From positions 1 through 24,797 of the forward strand of contig QANT01008386.1 of assembly GCA_003254885.1 (NCBI GenBank): DNA of 24,797 bases. The letters run 5' to 3'. Shown here one piece after another: positions 1 to 10,539 of the stretch. Numbering within the stretch: the first letter of the stretch is position 1; each line of letters starts with the position of its first letter. Under the pieces are notes generated by a model. The model saw only the letters and a list, made by a program, of their open reading frames with translations. It had not been told where the DNA came from and made no database searches. This DNA comes from Purshia tridentata. Its lineage: Eukaryota; Streptophyta; Magnoliopsida; Rosales; Rosaceae. Made by a program: the position numbers and the translations under genes.

Positions 1-2922
1 AACCAACTCCCAAGTACCATTTCGGACAAGAGCATTATACTCCTGTGACATGGCTTGACGCCAGTTATGACTTTTGATGGCCTGAGAAAGGGACGTGGGT
101 TCGGGTTCGGAAGCAGGTGATTTTATGGTGTGGAGATTCAGCTTTTGAATGGGTTTGAGGATTTTATTTTTGGCACGAGTAGTCATGGGATGAGTAGAGG
201 TGGGTTGAGTGTGTGTGTGTGTGTCTGTAGTGGGTGGATTAGCGATGATAGGGTGAGGGAGATGAGGAGGTACCAATTGTGTGGTCTGGTCTCGGGTGGA
301 TGATGAGGTGGGTGATGGGTGGATGTGAGCTGGAGCTGTGGGGTTGGTTGGGTGTTGAACCACGGGTTGGATGTGGGTGGGTAGAATGGGCGGTGTCACT
401 ATTGGTGGCAAGGGAAGTGGAGAAGGTGGAGTTCTGGGGACTGGAGCTTGTGAAGTACCTGGGAACAGAGACAATTCTTGAACGACACCGTCAATAGATG
501 TGTGAGTGGCTGCTGTGGTGACATTGGGAGCAGGTATGTTTATTGAGGGAGGTACCCAAGAGCTGAGTGTGGTAGTGGGGAGACTGGGTTGGCGGTGTGT
601 GGTGGTATTGTAGGGGAAGACAGACTCAACGAATTGAACATGACGTGACACATAGAATTTGGAAGTTGTCGGGTCAAAACAAATGTAAGCACTCTGTGAG
701 AGTGAGTAGCCAAGAAAAATACAAGGTTTTGACCGTGCAGACAACTTGTGTGCATTGTATGGACGAAGCCATGGATAGCAAAGACACCCAAATATTTTTA
801 ATTTTGAATAGTTAGGATTTTTTGAAAATATTTTGTGATAGAGTGAGGCGAAATTGAGAGTCGCAGTGGGCATTCTGTTTATTAAATAAACTGCAGTGGC
901 AAAGGCTTGAGTCCAGAAGGTGTGTGGTAGTGAGGCATGACTAAGAAGTGCAAGACCTGTTTCAACTATGTGGCGGTGACGTCTCTCTGAGTACCCATTA
1001 TGCTCAGGTGTGTGTGGTGGGGTGGTTAAGTGAGTGATACCATTTTGAGAAAGAAAATTTTTAAGGACCATGTATTCCCCCCCATTATCTGAGTAAAATG
1101 TGATGATTTTCTGTTTGAAGTAATTTTCCACTAAGGCTTTGTAGCGTTTAAACACCTCATGTACTTCAGACTTGCGTTTTAATGGGTAAAACCAGACATA
1201 TTTCGTAAAATGATCAACAAAGATGACATAGTATTTAAACCCATCATGTGATAAAATTGGAGAGGTCCACACATCAGAGAAAATTATTTCAAGAGGTTGT
1301 GCTGTTGTAAGTGAAGAAGTGGAAAAATAAAGCTTGTGACTTTTATTACAGAGACAAGAGTTACATGAAAAATCCTTATGCATGTTAGAGGAAAACTCTA
1401 AATTATTATTAGACAAATTGTGTTGTAAAATGGGAAGAGCAGGGTGACCAAGGCGATGGTGCCAGTTGGAGGACGTGGTTTTGACATGGGAAAAGGCAAG
1501 AATGTGAGAGGTCTTGGGTATGGTAGCCGGCCACTCATACACACCGTCCTTAGTGACGCCCTTCAAGAGGATTGTCCTCGTTCGCAGATCCTTCACATAA
1601 AATGAAAAAGGTAAAAATTCAATAGAGATGTTATTGGTATGGCAAAATTGAGAGACAGAAATGAGATTAGTTTTCATATGTGGAACACATAAAACATTAT
1701 TTAATGTGAAAATGGTGTTGGGTGTGGGAAGTGAAGTAGAGCCAGTGTGCGAAATTGAAAGGTTTGTACCATCTCCAATCATAACATCATCAGAGCCAGA
1801 ATATGGGGAGTGTAGAGACAGATTACTCAAGTCCGTGGTGACATGGTGGGAGGCTCCACTGTCTAGTAGCCAAGTTGGAGATGTAGAACTGGTATTGGTT
1901 GTGTAATGAGCCTGTGGCTGCCAGGGAGTGTTCGTCTTGGGTGTTGGTGATGCTCCAGGATGAGAGGTCTGAACGGGAACCATGTGGAAGAAGGGGCATC
2001 TTTTGGCTGTGTGCCCTTGTTGGCCGCAAACTTGACAGTATCCTAAGTAAGGACGAGGTGGAGGCCGAGGGGTGCGGTTATTGTTGGTGGAGTTGGCAGG
2101 TGGACGATAGCTTGGTGAGGAGGAATTGTGCCAGTTTGTAGTTCCGGTAGAGGTGGATGCTGGGACATTAGGACGCCAGTTGTTATTGGATTTTGGATTG
2201 CGCCAGTTGGTATTGGACGTCCGATTGGTTGGATTGGCTGTGATCGGAGCAGATGATGGAGAAGTTGAAATTGAATGAAGGGAGGCTTCAAACGACAACA
2301 GTTTTTCGTGTAGTTCATCAAAGCTAATTGATGTGTCACGGGCTTGAACGGCACGAGCTATCTCGTTGTATTCGTCTCCTAGACCATCGAGGATCTATTC
2401 AGTGATGTCTTCTTCGTCCATGGGGGCTCCCAGGATAGCAAGTTCGTCAGCATGGGCTCGGACAGAGTGGAGGAAGTCAGTAATGTTAAGAGTTCCTTTG
2501 GTTGGATTTTTGAGAAGATTCTTGACTTGTTTGATGCGTCCTCGGGATGGTTTGGCATAGGTATTGGCTAGATTGGTCCATGCCTCACGGGAGGTGTTGG
2601 CTCTGGCTATGAAGGAGACAAGGGTCTATGTGATGGAGCCGATGAGTGCATTAAGAATGAGCTTGTCTTGGCGAATCCACAGATTGTAAGCAGGATTTGG
2701 AGTCACAACATTGTTGACTGTAAGGGTCCTTGGTGGGCATGGTGTAGAACCATCAATGTAGCCAAGGAGATCATAGGCAACAAAGAGAGTTTCAAATTGT
2801 ACTTTCCATGACAGATAATTTGTGGAGGTGAGTTTGTGGGGAGCTTGATGAGCGGTGTTGAGGGTGATGAGTGGAAAATCATGGGTCTTGGAGGTGGAGG
2901 AGGTGTTTTCGGGGGTGCCCAT
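1..2922 (-). pseudogene. copia gag-pol polyprotein, partial, two in-frame TAG codons
   Basis: The polyprotein would form the particle (gag), cleave itself (protease) and integrate and copy the element. From ATG at 2922 one frame runs to base 1, about 974 codons, interrupted only by TAG at residue 99 (2626-2628) and residue 176 (2395-2397); the 798 codons from 2394 to 1 are open. Visible in order: copia-type N-terminal gag domain (residues ~28-55), zinc knuckle C296-x2-C299-x4-H304-x4-C309, protease DSGA at 354-357, the GAG-pre-integrase HRLGH motif near 488, integrase D550, D612 (in DNGGE) and E646, the integrase C-terminal motif YVSRHVQF, then a Pro/Thr-rich linker holding a GT microsatellite (211-226) and the start of RT (NGTWELV). 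Both stops lie in gag, so pol cannot be translated from this start unless they are read through. Confidence 0.9.
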
Positions 2923-2978
2923 GAAAGTTGAAGGATAGAAAAGAAAAAAAGGTAATTATCGGGGGGAAGAGCAAAGAT

Positions 2979-2990
2979 GCTTTGATACCA
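2979..2990 (-). other. primer binding site, initiator-Met tRNA type
   Basis: On the minus strand this reads TGGTATCAAAGC, one base from the common plant copia primer site TGGTATCAGAGC that pairs with the 3' end of initiator-Met tRNA. It sits directly after a CA dinucleotide that ends the LTR and 57 bases before the gag ATG. Confidence 0.85.
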
Positions 2991-3443
2991 TGTGGAGATT
3001 TGAATTGTTGTCAACACACTTTACCTTCTCATTAGAATACCAAATATAAAGAACACAGGTTACAACAGATAAGGACTACTAGTAGCTATCTATCAGGAAG
3101 ACCTATTCCTAAGGAAGTCCACAACCGAATGACAACAGTAAGGGAAATTCAAAATAAATCAAATGAAGTTACGGACCACAGCAACAAAATAAAGTCTGAA
3201 AATTGTTGGAAATCTTGTGAGTTGTGGCTACCAACAAGGATGAAAGAAACTTGCTTCAAGGCACGAATAAATTCGCTTTCTTTCAGACTTTATTTGCCCC
3301 CACAGTCAGTGTGCAAAAGGGATATGCAAATAAGCCTTGTGGATACAATGAAGCCTAGTGAAAACACTATGTGTTTGTTAATGTCTTGCACAACCAAAAA
3401 CAAACCAAACACCCTAAGAGATAAACAAGAAAGGCTCAAGATT

Positions 3444-3480
3444 AATTAAGAACTAAAACTGCAGAAATTAGTTCTTAATT
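3444..3480. repeat. perfect 13-bp hairpin in the copia LTR
   Basis: AATTAAGAACTAA (3444-3456) and its exact reverse complement (3468-3480) flank an 11-base loop. It falls about 45-80 bases downstream of the predicted transcription start, so it would fold in the leader RNA. Confidence 0.8.
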
Positions 3481-3552
3481 CTATAGTTTGCTGTAAAATG
3501 ATAGAGGATAAGAATGTTTGATTTCAGTATCTTTTCTTTGCAGAAAATCCCT

Positions 3553-3561
3553 CTATTTATA
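3553..3561 (-). promoter_or_regulatory. TATA box of the copia LTR promoter
   Basis: Minus strand reads TATAAATAG followed by AGGG, a strong plant TATA box. It would start the element transcript near 3525, reading left into R/U5 and gag. Confidence 0.65.
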
Positions 3562-3601
3562 GAGCATCAAGTACCCTTTATGAATTGGTATGGCAACCAT
3601 T

Positions 3602-3621
3602 CATTTGAATTAATTCAAATG
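3602..3621. repeat. perfect 20-bp palindrome upstream of the copia TATA box
   Basis: CATTTGAATTAATTCAAATG is its own reverse complement. It lies 41-60 bases upstream of the TATA box on the minus strand, in U3, where a dimeric transcription factor site would be expected. Confidence 0.75.
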
Positions 3622-3852
3622 GGTTATACCTTTTAAACAAGAGGTACCTCTTCATAAGAATCATATCTTTTCATGAAAGATTGTGACTCTAAAGCCATAT
3701 ATTCATAACTGAGGTGATTACAACCTTTCCCAAAAGTTTCAGAAGTTTAAATCACCAAAGGATACATTGCTTCAAGCCAAAAGGCACAAACTAGTTTTCA
3801 ACTATACAGCCACCCGTTGGTGGCCTACTTTATATTTTGAAAACATTCAACA

Positions 3853-4518
3853 ACTCTGATATTGATCTGAACAATTTAGGCAACCCAAAGGAGCATCAAG
3901 GTGCAGGCCAGTGTTTTCAGATGCGAAAGCATAATGCTAGACGTTTTTGGCCTCACAAAGAGATGCTTAAGCCTCTTGAGGCATAAGTCTTTCGAGACAT
4001 TAATACTAGAATTAAAAAATTATAAATATAAATCAACATATATATATATAATTATGAATATATTATAAAATACTTAGACTAAGCCACTGAATTTTATATG
4101 AATGCACACTAGTAATTGCTAAAGCTTGTCTGTATTTTCTACATTTCGTCTTTTCTAAGTGTGTGCGTGTAATCCTGTGTAAGATTTGGTTTGTGTTTCT
4201 TACTAAACCAAATATTTTTGATTTCCAGATGTTATAAATAATCAATGGGTTTATCATCATATATGCCCTCTGAAAGTATTTTGAATTTGTAATGTACCCC
4301 TTTACATTTTAATTGTATCATTTTACCACTTAACAATATCAAATGTGTTCTAATGTGTCGTAACTCCTGTCAAATTTGATAATATGGTAGGCATATTTTT
4401 GTTTTTTCATCCTAATTTGTCTACTTAGATTTAAAAATTAATAAAAAATTCATATATTTTAATTTTTAGAACCTTCTAATTTAATACAAAGACAAAAAAA
4501 AAATTGAAAAAAAACTTA
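3853..4518. other. AT-rich spacer, no gene seen
   Basis: No convincing coding sequence. It holds a short imperfect hairpin around GCCTC-TT-GAGGC (3966-3987), a TA run near 4039-4051 and poly-A tracts near 4493-4515. The CTTAAGCCTC/GAGGCATAAG arms resemble dispersed plant repeats. Confidence 0.5.
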
Positions 4519-4527
4519 AAAATTGAA
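4519..4527. repeat. 9-bp target site duplication, left copy
   Basis: AAAATTGAA directly before the terminal repeat; an identical copy follows the element at 5459-5467. Confidence 0.85.
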
Positions 4528-5458
4528 GAGTGGTTATATTTCCACCTCCTTGTCTTATTTTCTCACCCATATTTTAATAAAATTGATAATGAAAATTTTA
4601 TCCTTTTTTAAAATGACTTTTAAGCACTTGACTAAAAAATATAAAAAAATGAATCTATTATATCCACCCATTTTCTACTCACCCACATTCCTACAATGAC
4701 TTAAACTTCATATATAAATCCTAGAATCTTTTTCTCTTTTTCTCATATCATTAATCCTTTAATTATTGAACATATATGCAACTATACAAACTAATAAGAA
4801 CAATTGTAAGATAGATAAAGTGAAACCTGCAAACAATCAAACCAAATTTATAGGTATGTAAATTTGGCATAAAGAAGTCAAATTAAAACTATATATGAAA
4901 ATGTCCAAGGCAGACAAACGGATTTTTGCATCCCCATAATCTTCTCCCTATAAATATAAAGGGAAGATGATGCACTTTGAATAATGGTCTCGAACACATT
5001 GACAATTGCAGAAAAATAAACTTATATTATATCCATCTTATAATTCATCGCTATATGTCAAATTAAATCTCTAAAATCAATACTAAATTTCCAAATCAAA
5101 ATAAACATTAAAATATAATGAATCCTTGATTTAAAACTATAAAAAAAGTTAAAAAGTAGGTTATAGAATAATTATATCTTTTCATAGATGTATAGGTATC
5201 AACTAAATAGTATAATTGATTTTCAGTTTTGGTGAAGAACTAGGGTTTATAAAAGAAAGACTATAAAAAAAAGATGGGTGGGTGGGATGATAGTTAAGGG
5301 GGCAGCAAAAGTGTTTAATGGGTGAGTGTTTGAGTTAGTATATCAAAGGGTATTGTAGGAATAATAGTAGGTGGGAAGAGTATTTTTATATTTTTGATGG
5401 GAGTGTAAAAATAAGATAGGTGGGAAAATAGGACATGGGGGTGAAAATAGAAGCACTC
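4528..5458. mobile_element. non-autonomous Mutator-like element (MULE MITE), 931 bp
   Basis: The ends are inverted repeats. The left end starts GAGTGGTTATATTTCCACC, and the right end, read in reverse complement, starts GAGTGCTTCTATTTTCACC. Over the first 46 bases the two agree at 37 positions, and weaker similarity continues inward (shared ATTCCTACAAT near 4690 and 5350). A perfect 9-bp direct repeat flanks the element; 9 bp is the target duplication length of the Mutator superfamily, and MULE ends usually begin with G. The interior is AT-rich with no transposase, so mobility would depend on an autonomous relative. Superfamily assignment rests on the duplication length and the long inverted repeats. 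Confidence 0.8.
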
Positions 5459-5467
5459 AAAATTGAA
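5459..5467. repeat. 9-bp target site duplication, right copy
   Basis: AAAATTGAA, identical to 4519-4527, directly after the right terminal repeat ending CACTC. Confidence 0.85.
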
Positions 5468-5720
5468 AACTAAAAATAAAATAAAAACTCAAAAACAAAA
5501 GTAAAATAATAAATAATAAATAAATCCTTCCCTCCCCACCCAGATTTGGCCGCACCCACCCAACCACTCAGCCCTTCCCTCCTGCAGCCACCAAAACCTG
5601 TAGAGCTTGGGGAAAGTTCACTACAACAACCAAAAATTCCCCACAAGAATGAACATCGCATGACCCAACCTTCACCTTTATCTCCTCCTTCATCATCATC
5701 TTCAACATTTTCTGGTGCAG

Positions 5721-5837
5721 CATGATCGAACCAAGCACACATCAAACTTGACAGGACTGTACATCAAATATAATCTGGTTTCTGGTGTGATTGAGGTTCC
5801 TTATACTAAGAGTGTGGATCAGCTGGTTGTCAATTAA
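5721..5837 (+). pseudogene. copia RNase H C-terminal relic
   Basis: The translated pieces HDRTKHIKLD and SGVIEVPYTKSVDQL are the familiar end of a copia RNase H domain, where the intact form runs from a TKHI-D motif to a DQLAD motif. At least two small frameshifts lie between the pieces (near 5739 and 5750-5775), and a TAA at 5835-5837 ends the second piece. It is a relic of an element separate from the one at the left edge, since it is on the opposite strand. The C-rich 250 bases before it (5468-5720) show no recognisable gene. Confidence 0.7.
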
Positions 5838-6509
5838 ATAGTTATAATTTAGCTCCTTTAATTGTATAGTTGACTTACCAAAGTGGTAAAATGTAACCTG
5901 TATAAAATACCTCTTAGTAATATGAAGAGAGCCCGGTTAATCAAGAGACTTGCAAAGATCAAGGAAGAGCAAGGGCTTATTGCTGAAGCTGCTGATTTGA
6001 TGCAAGGAATTGTGGTCAGTATAGAAATTATTTTGGAAACCCCCACATCATTTAAAGGAGAAACATTGCCTAGCTCATTTTTTATTGTTAAGTTTTATAG
6101 GTGGAAACTTTTGGTGCTATGGCAAAAACTGAGAAGATTGCATTCATTCTTGAACAAGTACGGGTCTAATTTCATTTTGAAGTACTCATTGTATTCACTG
6201 CTCATTCATTACAATCACTACATTTTTGGATTTTAGTTAATCATTGTGCGGAAGATTAAATATTGCAGGTTCGCTTACGCTTAGACCGCTTAGACCGTCA
6301 AGATTATGTGCGTGCTCAAATATTATCAAGCTAGGAAGATTAGTCCAACAGTGTTTTATATTGATACTTCAAAAGAAAAGAAAAAACCTAAAGAAGGCGA
6401 CAATGTTATTGAAGAAGCGCCTGCAGATATACCATCACTGTTGGGGTTGAAGCGGATCTACTATGAATTAAAGATATGGACAACTCTTTGGTAAAAAAAA
6501 AGGGAACAA

Positions 6510-6523
6510 GGACAACTCTTTGG
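6510..6523 (+). repeat. 14-bp repeat at the RPN5 internal deletion
   Basis: GGACAACTCTTTGG occurs at 6478-6491 and again at 6510-6523, with an A-run between. The first copy follows the truncated RIYYEL coding piece, the second begins the downstream exon piece, so the repeat marks the deletion scar. Confidence 0.75.
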
Positions 6524-6729
6524 GTGACAAAGCAGCCGAAGACCAAAGGCAGAGAATAATTGAACATGTAGGTTTTCCCTAGACATCGTTTATGCTCTCT
6601 ATTTCACTATTTAGTTAGCAATTACTTTTGCTGACAGTGATGCCCTTGCAAAACATTCTTGTTGTTTCAAAGTACTACTCAAGGATTGCCTTGAAGACAC
6701 TTTCAGAGCTGCTGTGTCTGACTATCCAA

Positions 6730-8077
6730 GTTTGGAAATGCTAATTCTTGTGTATTACCAATTTTTCTCTTGCAATGGATTCTTTCCTCTAGAAAAGTTG
6801 GTAGGAGGGGGAGTTTATGCTTCATGGTTGGAAATAGGTTTCACTAGAAATTGTGCCCGCGCGATGCCGCGGATGTCAAAAGGTTATAAAATGTGCAAAA
6901 GATTTATAAAATGTTCATGCAAGGCCTAACTTTAATGGAAAGATAACACTTTTTACATACATATGCAAATCTATATATGTTTGTAAACATTGACATCAAT
7001 GTTTGTTCACCAAGTTTAAGTTACAAAATATGCATTCATGGTATGTTTTATATGCTAATTGTTTTGTTAAGATATTGTCCATATTATAATAAACCGAACA
7101 GTCTTCAAAAAAACATTAGAATAGCTGGTGAGACAATTGTATGTCATAGCAATCAAAAAATTTGTGGTATTCAACTGCGCATCGTTCAAAAAAGTTGTGG
7201 ATGGGGTATTCAAACGTGGCTTAATGGGTTTTTGGGGGTTTCATTTTGATTGTTGCTGGGCTGCTCATCTTTGTTGGTTTCTTGTGCGGAGATTCTTCTC
7301 TTAGCAATTCTCCTCTTGCTTGTTGCCTTCTGCAAGAGGTTTTTTTGGTCATTGGTTGGAAATTTGGAAAATGCCACTTATTAGTGTAAATAAATCATCA
7401 AATTTGAGACTATTAAATTTAAAACTGTAGGGATTTTTTTAATTGCAGTAAAGAAAAACTCTTGAATGTAAAAACATTATCTTGCTGAGATTAATAAGGT
7501 GCAAGAAGAAGCTGGCAAAAGTTCATTCACCAATTTAAGAGATTTAATCAGAAGCTTTATTTCTGAAGTTTACACCAATGTAGAAAAAAAAAAAAGGTTA
7601 GAAAAAAGGCAAATTTGTAACCGATGTATAATAAACTGTAGCAAGCCTATAAAAGGTGCATGTGCATCAAGTGTATAATCTTAAGTACGATTATGAGAAA
7701 GTCCATAAAATGCTGATTGAAATAACCAATTGTTTTAGCAAATTTTCTTTATGTGTGTTAGTTATGCAATTCCGGTAGTTTCACAAAACAGGAGAAATTG
7801 AGCTATTGTTAAAAATGATTTTAAATGGAAAATGTGACAATAAACCAAGGAAAGTAAGCTAGGAAGAGATAACAAAACATTGAATGTAGGCAATGGACAA
7901 AAAGGTTAAAGATAAAGAGGTATGCCACTTTTTCTAAGAGATTTTAACCGGAAGATGTGTAAATTGAAGTCAGATGTATTTGTATGAGTTTATTACACAT
8001 TTCTTAATGAATTTTTATGTGTAATGTTTATCTCTTAAATGAATCTTATTATTGGAAAGGGGATTAATGTTGTAGAA
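6730..8077. other. first part of RPN5 last intron, no gene seen
   Basis: AT-rich, without a recognisable exon. A GC-rich island at 6854-6872 contains CCGCG-CGATGC-CGCGG, a short hairpin of a style seen in dispersed plant repeats. Short open frames at 6714-6929 and 6977-7249 resemble nothing known to me. Confidence 0.4.
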
Positions 8078-8221
8078 AGTCTCAAACAAAGTAACAAGAA
8101 GATTAATATGTTGCAATTCTAAAAAAATAAAAAATAGAACAAAAGTAAAAATACTTCTCAGAATTGAATTTAATAAATAAAATACCTTCAATATCAGCAA
8201 GGGTAACTCCTTGAGCTTCCT
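8078..8221. repeat. tandem duplicated block, copy 1
   Basis: About 144 bases that recur at 8303-8445 with substitutions and small indels, offset about 225. Each copy includes the end of an antisense exon, its splice donor and the start of the next intron, so the duplication arose from exon-containing DNA. Confidence 0.75.
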
Positions 8222-8490
8222 CCTTTTGAGTTAGCCTATTAAGCTCATGAACTGACATATATATGCTTCTAGGATGTTGCAATTCATCAAACAAATCTGC
8301 AGAGTCCAAACAAAGTATCAAGAAGATTAATATGTTGCAAATCTGAAAAAATAAAAATAAAAGTTAGAATAAAAGTAAAAACACTTCTCAGGGATGCATT
8401 TAATAAAAGTACCTTCCGTATCAGCAGGGGTTCCTTGAGCTTTTCCAAAATGTGCTTAGGAGTTTGCATGATTTTAACTACAAAAGAGCC
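8186..8490 (-). pseudogene. two exons of an unidentified plant gene
   Basis: Exon 8490-8413 (26 codons, contains KIMQTPKHILEKLKEP) has an acceptor TTTAATGCAG and a donor AAG/GTACTT. Exon 8296-8186 (111 bases, contains ELQHPRSIYMSVHELNRL) has an acceptor CTCTGCAG and a donor AAG/GTATTT. Codon-like sequence bounded by good splice sites says these came from a real gene. Their phases do not fit each other (the first ends in phase 0, the second begins one base into a codon), so they are not consecutive working exons; the tandem duplication may explain it. I do not recognise the protein. Confidence 0.5.
8303..8445. repeat. tandem duplicated block, copy 2
   Basis: Partner of 8078-8221. Shared stretches include AAGAAGATTAATATGTTGCAA and the donor context TCCTTGAGCTT on the plus strand. 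Confidence 0.75.
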
Positions 8491-9637
8491 CTGCATTAAA
8501 AATAATAGCAATGAGAAGCAATGAAGACAAAATGAAACACACAGTTGGTTTCCCATAACTTCAAGTATGTCATACGTACTATTAAGAACATAAAGGAAGC
8601 AATAGCAAGCATATGGTTTTTCTTTTTCATAATCTCTTGTCATTTGAAACAAACCATATACAATCACTGAAGCATGAGCATGAAAAAATCAAGATTAAAA
8701 TTAAGGGACCATATACTTGAAAACAATAGCTAGCTTCCTAAAATGTAGAAATCCAGAGTATGCATACTCACATAAAGCTATCAATCAATCAAGGACCCAT
8801 GTGAATAATTTACGACAAAAAAAAACCCGTACTCACTTTTCATTTTTTCAGACCAAAAAAGTAAACACCCACTTCCTTTGTAAGTATGCACAATCGCCAT
8901 TTGCTGTAGTAATTCACTCGTGGAATCTCGATTGATCACCTCCAATTTCTAAAAGTCAATCATCATCATCATCTTCAATTTCAAAGTCTTTGTGTGTTGT
9001 GATCTAAGCCAAGCTATGTATACCTACCGCAGAAGCATAACAACGTACTAATCCATCTTGATTTATGCATGGTAATGATTCAGTCTTATCTAACAAACTT
9101 CAAAGAGAAATAGAATATATTGTCTTAAATAATGTGCTTCAGATGGGTACTGTTGCTGAATTTTGAGACGACAAAATGATTTCATATTCTGATGGGCCAC
9201 ATTTCAGTCATATGTAAACCATATATTGGGGTTATACTTAGACCTTGTGAGTTAGACTCAATTTCAGTATCTTAAAGTAAAATGAAACTTCAGAAACTGA
9301 GTTTGATGGCTTGAACAGGAAGGCAATTCTTTATATAAGGTTAATTTCTTTTCACACCAATTTAGAGGCAACACTAGGCATCTTACCAAGCACAACACAT
9401 GGTCTCAAGGTAAAGTGGACACTGCTAACATTTCATAAACATAAGGAGATCATTTTTATAGGAGCTTAAGAAGATAATTTCAAAAAGGATATCAGGAAAA
9501 AGAAAGTGATGTATCTAGATGTCATGGTTTACATCCAGGCATAGGCAATAGAAATATAAAAGTTGTGCATTTGTATCAATTTAAGGCACTGACATGTCTG
9601 CAGCCACACCATATCGTTGATTAGAACAATAACTTAC
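8491..9637. other. RPN5 intron interior, no gene seen
   Basis: AT-rich. I looked here on the minus strand for the next exons of the receptor kinase (ATP-binding lysine, catalytic loop) and found none. Confidence 0.4.
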
Positions 9638-10017
9638 CTTGTAGACAGGTCCAAATCCTCCATCTCCTAGCATATTAGTTGGATTAAAGTCATTCGTAGC
9701 TGTCTTTAGTTTGGAAAAACTGAAAGTGAGAGGTCCAATATCTATCCCTAAGAGCTCTGCAATTTCAACATAACCCACTATTATTTGCATAAGCTATAAG
9801 CCTGTTTGTCTAGCCACCAATTTGCATGATGCAGAACATGGAGAGATTGAGAGAGAAAGTACAAAACAGAAGATAATGATAAGATAAAAGAAGTAACAGT
9901 TTACCTTCATCAACACTGGTGTTAGGCCTTTTTCTGCTTTGAACAATACAGAAAAACACCGTGGCCACCAAAATTAAAACTCCACCACCAATAACAATCC
10001 CCACAATCAGCCAAGTC
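9638..10017 (-). pseudogene. LRR receptor-like kinase fragment (membrane segment and kinase start)
   Basis: Exon 10017-9905 encodes a membrane-spanning segment (IVGIVIGGGVLILVATVFF) and basic stop-transfer residues (QSRKRP). Exon 9756-9638 encodes LLGIDIGPLTFSFSKLKTAT, then NDFNP and the kinase glycine loop GDGGFGPVYK. They join across a phase-1 boundary to give DEELLGID, the juxtamembrane motif of plant LRR-VIII receptor kinases that carry malectin domains. Splice sites are sound (donors AAG/GTAA, acceptors TACTAG and TTGCAG). The extracellular part and everything after the glycine loop are missing, so it cannot make a kinase. It lies antisense within the RPN5 intron. Confidence 0.8.
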
Positions 10018-10290
10018 CTAGTATTAAAAAAAAAAAAAAATCTCTAATTCAGTTATTGGGAATTTTTTATATTTATATCTTTGTTAATTTGATGCCTTTA
10101 CATCAAAAGTGTCATATACTAATATACCTGCCATTTGAATGAGCAAACTAGATTTAGGATGCAAATTGTTGAAACATCGTTAAAGCATAAACATGACTTC
10201 ACAGCACATTTATGATGGCACAAGATCGATACTTGGTATACAATAGCTAGCCGTAAATATGAAATCAGTTTTTGCTTATGGCTGTAGTTC

Positions 10291-10400
10291 CAGAGAGAAA
10301 AAGTGAGAGGAAGAGAAATGAAGACAGATCCGAGGGATGAAGAGAGAGAAGTGGGAGAGGGAGAGAAAGGAAGAGATAGGAGAGAGAAGACAAAAGAAAA
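10291..10400 (+). repeat. purine-rich (GA) low-complexity tract
   Basis: About 110 bases almost wholly A and G on the plus strand, with repeated GAGAGA and GGGAGAGG words. Open frames across it on both strands are composition artefacts. Confidence 0.7.
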
Positions 10401-10539
10401 ACAAAACCCAAAGCAAACTGAATGACCAAAAAGGACACACTGAACCTCAATTTCACAATGGCAATCAAATCAAAAAAATAATTTATGTGAGACAAAACAA
10501 AACCAAAAGAGTGGCACAAACGTAAATACAACTAGACTA

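Larger units (their letters stand above)
1..3852 (-). mobile_element. Ty1/copia LTR retrotransposon, 5' part (cut by left window edge)
   Basis: Read on the minus strand, the order is LTR, initiator-Met-type primer site, gag, zinc knuckle, protease, integrase and the first residues of reverse transcriptase, which is the copia order (integrase before RT). The left window edge removes the rest of RT, RNase H and the 3' LTR. The zinc knuckle, protease DSGA and integrase catalytic residues are all present, and the frame has only two stops, so this is a fairly young insertion. Style of gag and integrase resembles the Ale/Retrofit group, but that is an impression without an alignment. The right boundary is not proven because the partner LTR lies outside the window. 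Confidence 0.9.
2991..3852 (-). repeat. copia 5' LTR (outer boundary tentative)
   Basis: The inner end is fixed by the primer site: the LTR ends ...CCACA on the minus strand (TGTGG on plus at 2991). A TATA box at 3553-3561 on the minus strand shows that U3 lies further right. The outer end should be TG on the minus strand; a CAACA at 3848-3852 is the best candidate, giving about 860 bp, but without the 3' LTR or the target duplication this cannot be confirmed. No coding sequence is apparent in it. Confidence 0.55.

Noticed and set aside
1-530. Plus-strand open frame at 279-497 over the copia linker
   Set aside because: Gly/Trp-rich shadow of the Pro/Thr/His-rich linker on the minus strand.
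6854-6872. GC-rich hairpin as a Helitron 3' end
   Set aside because: No CTRR follows the hairpin and no matching 5' end was seen.
10265-10531. Open frames on both strands across the GA-rich tract
   Set aside because: Low-complexity composition (Leu/Ser on one strand, Arg/Glu/Lys on the other) accounts for them.
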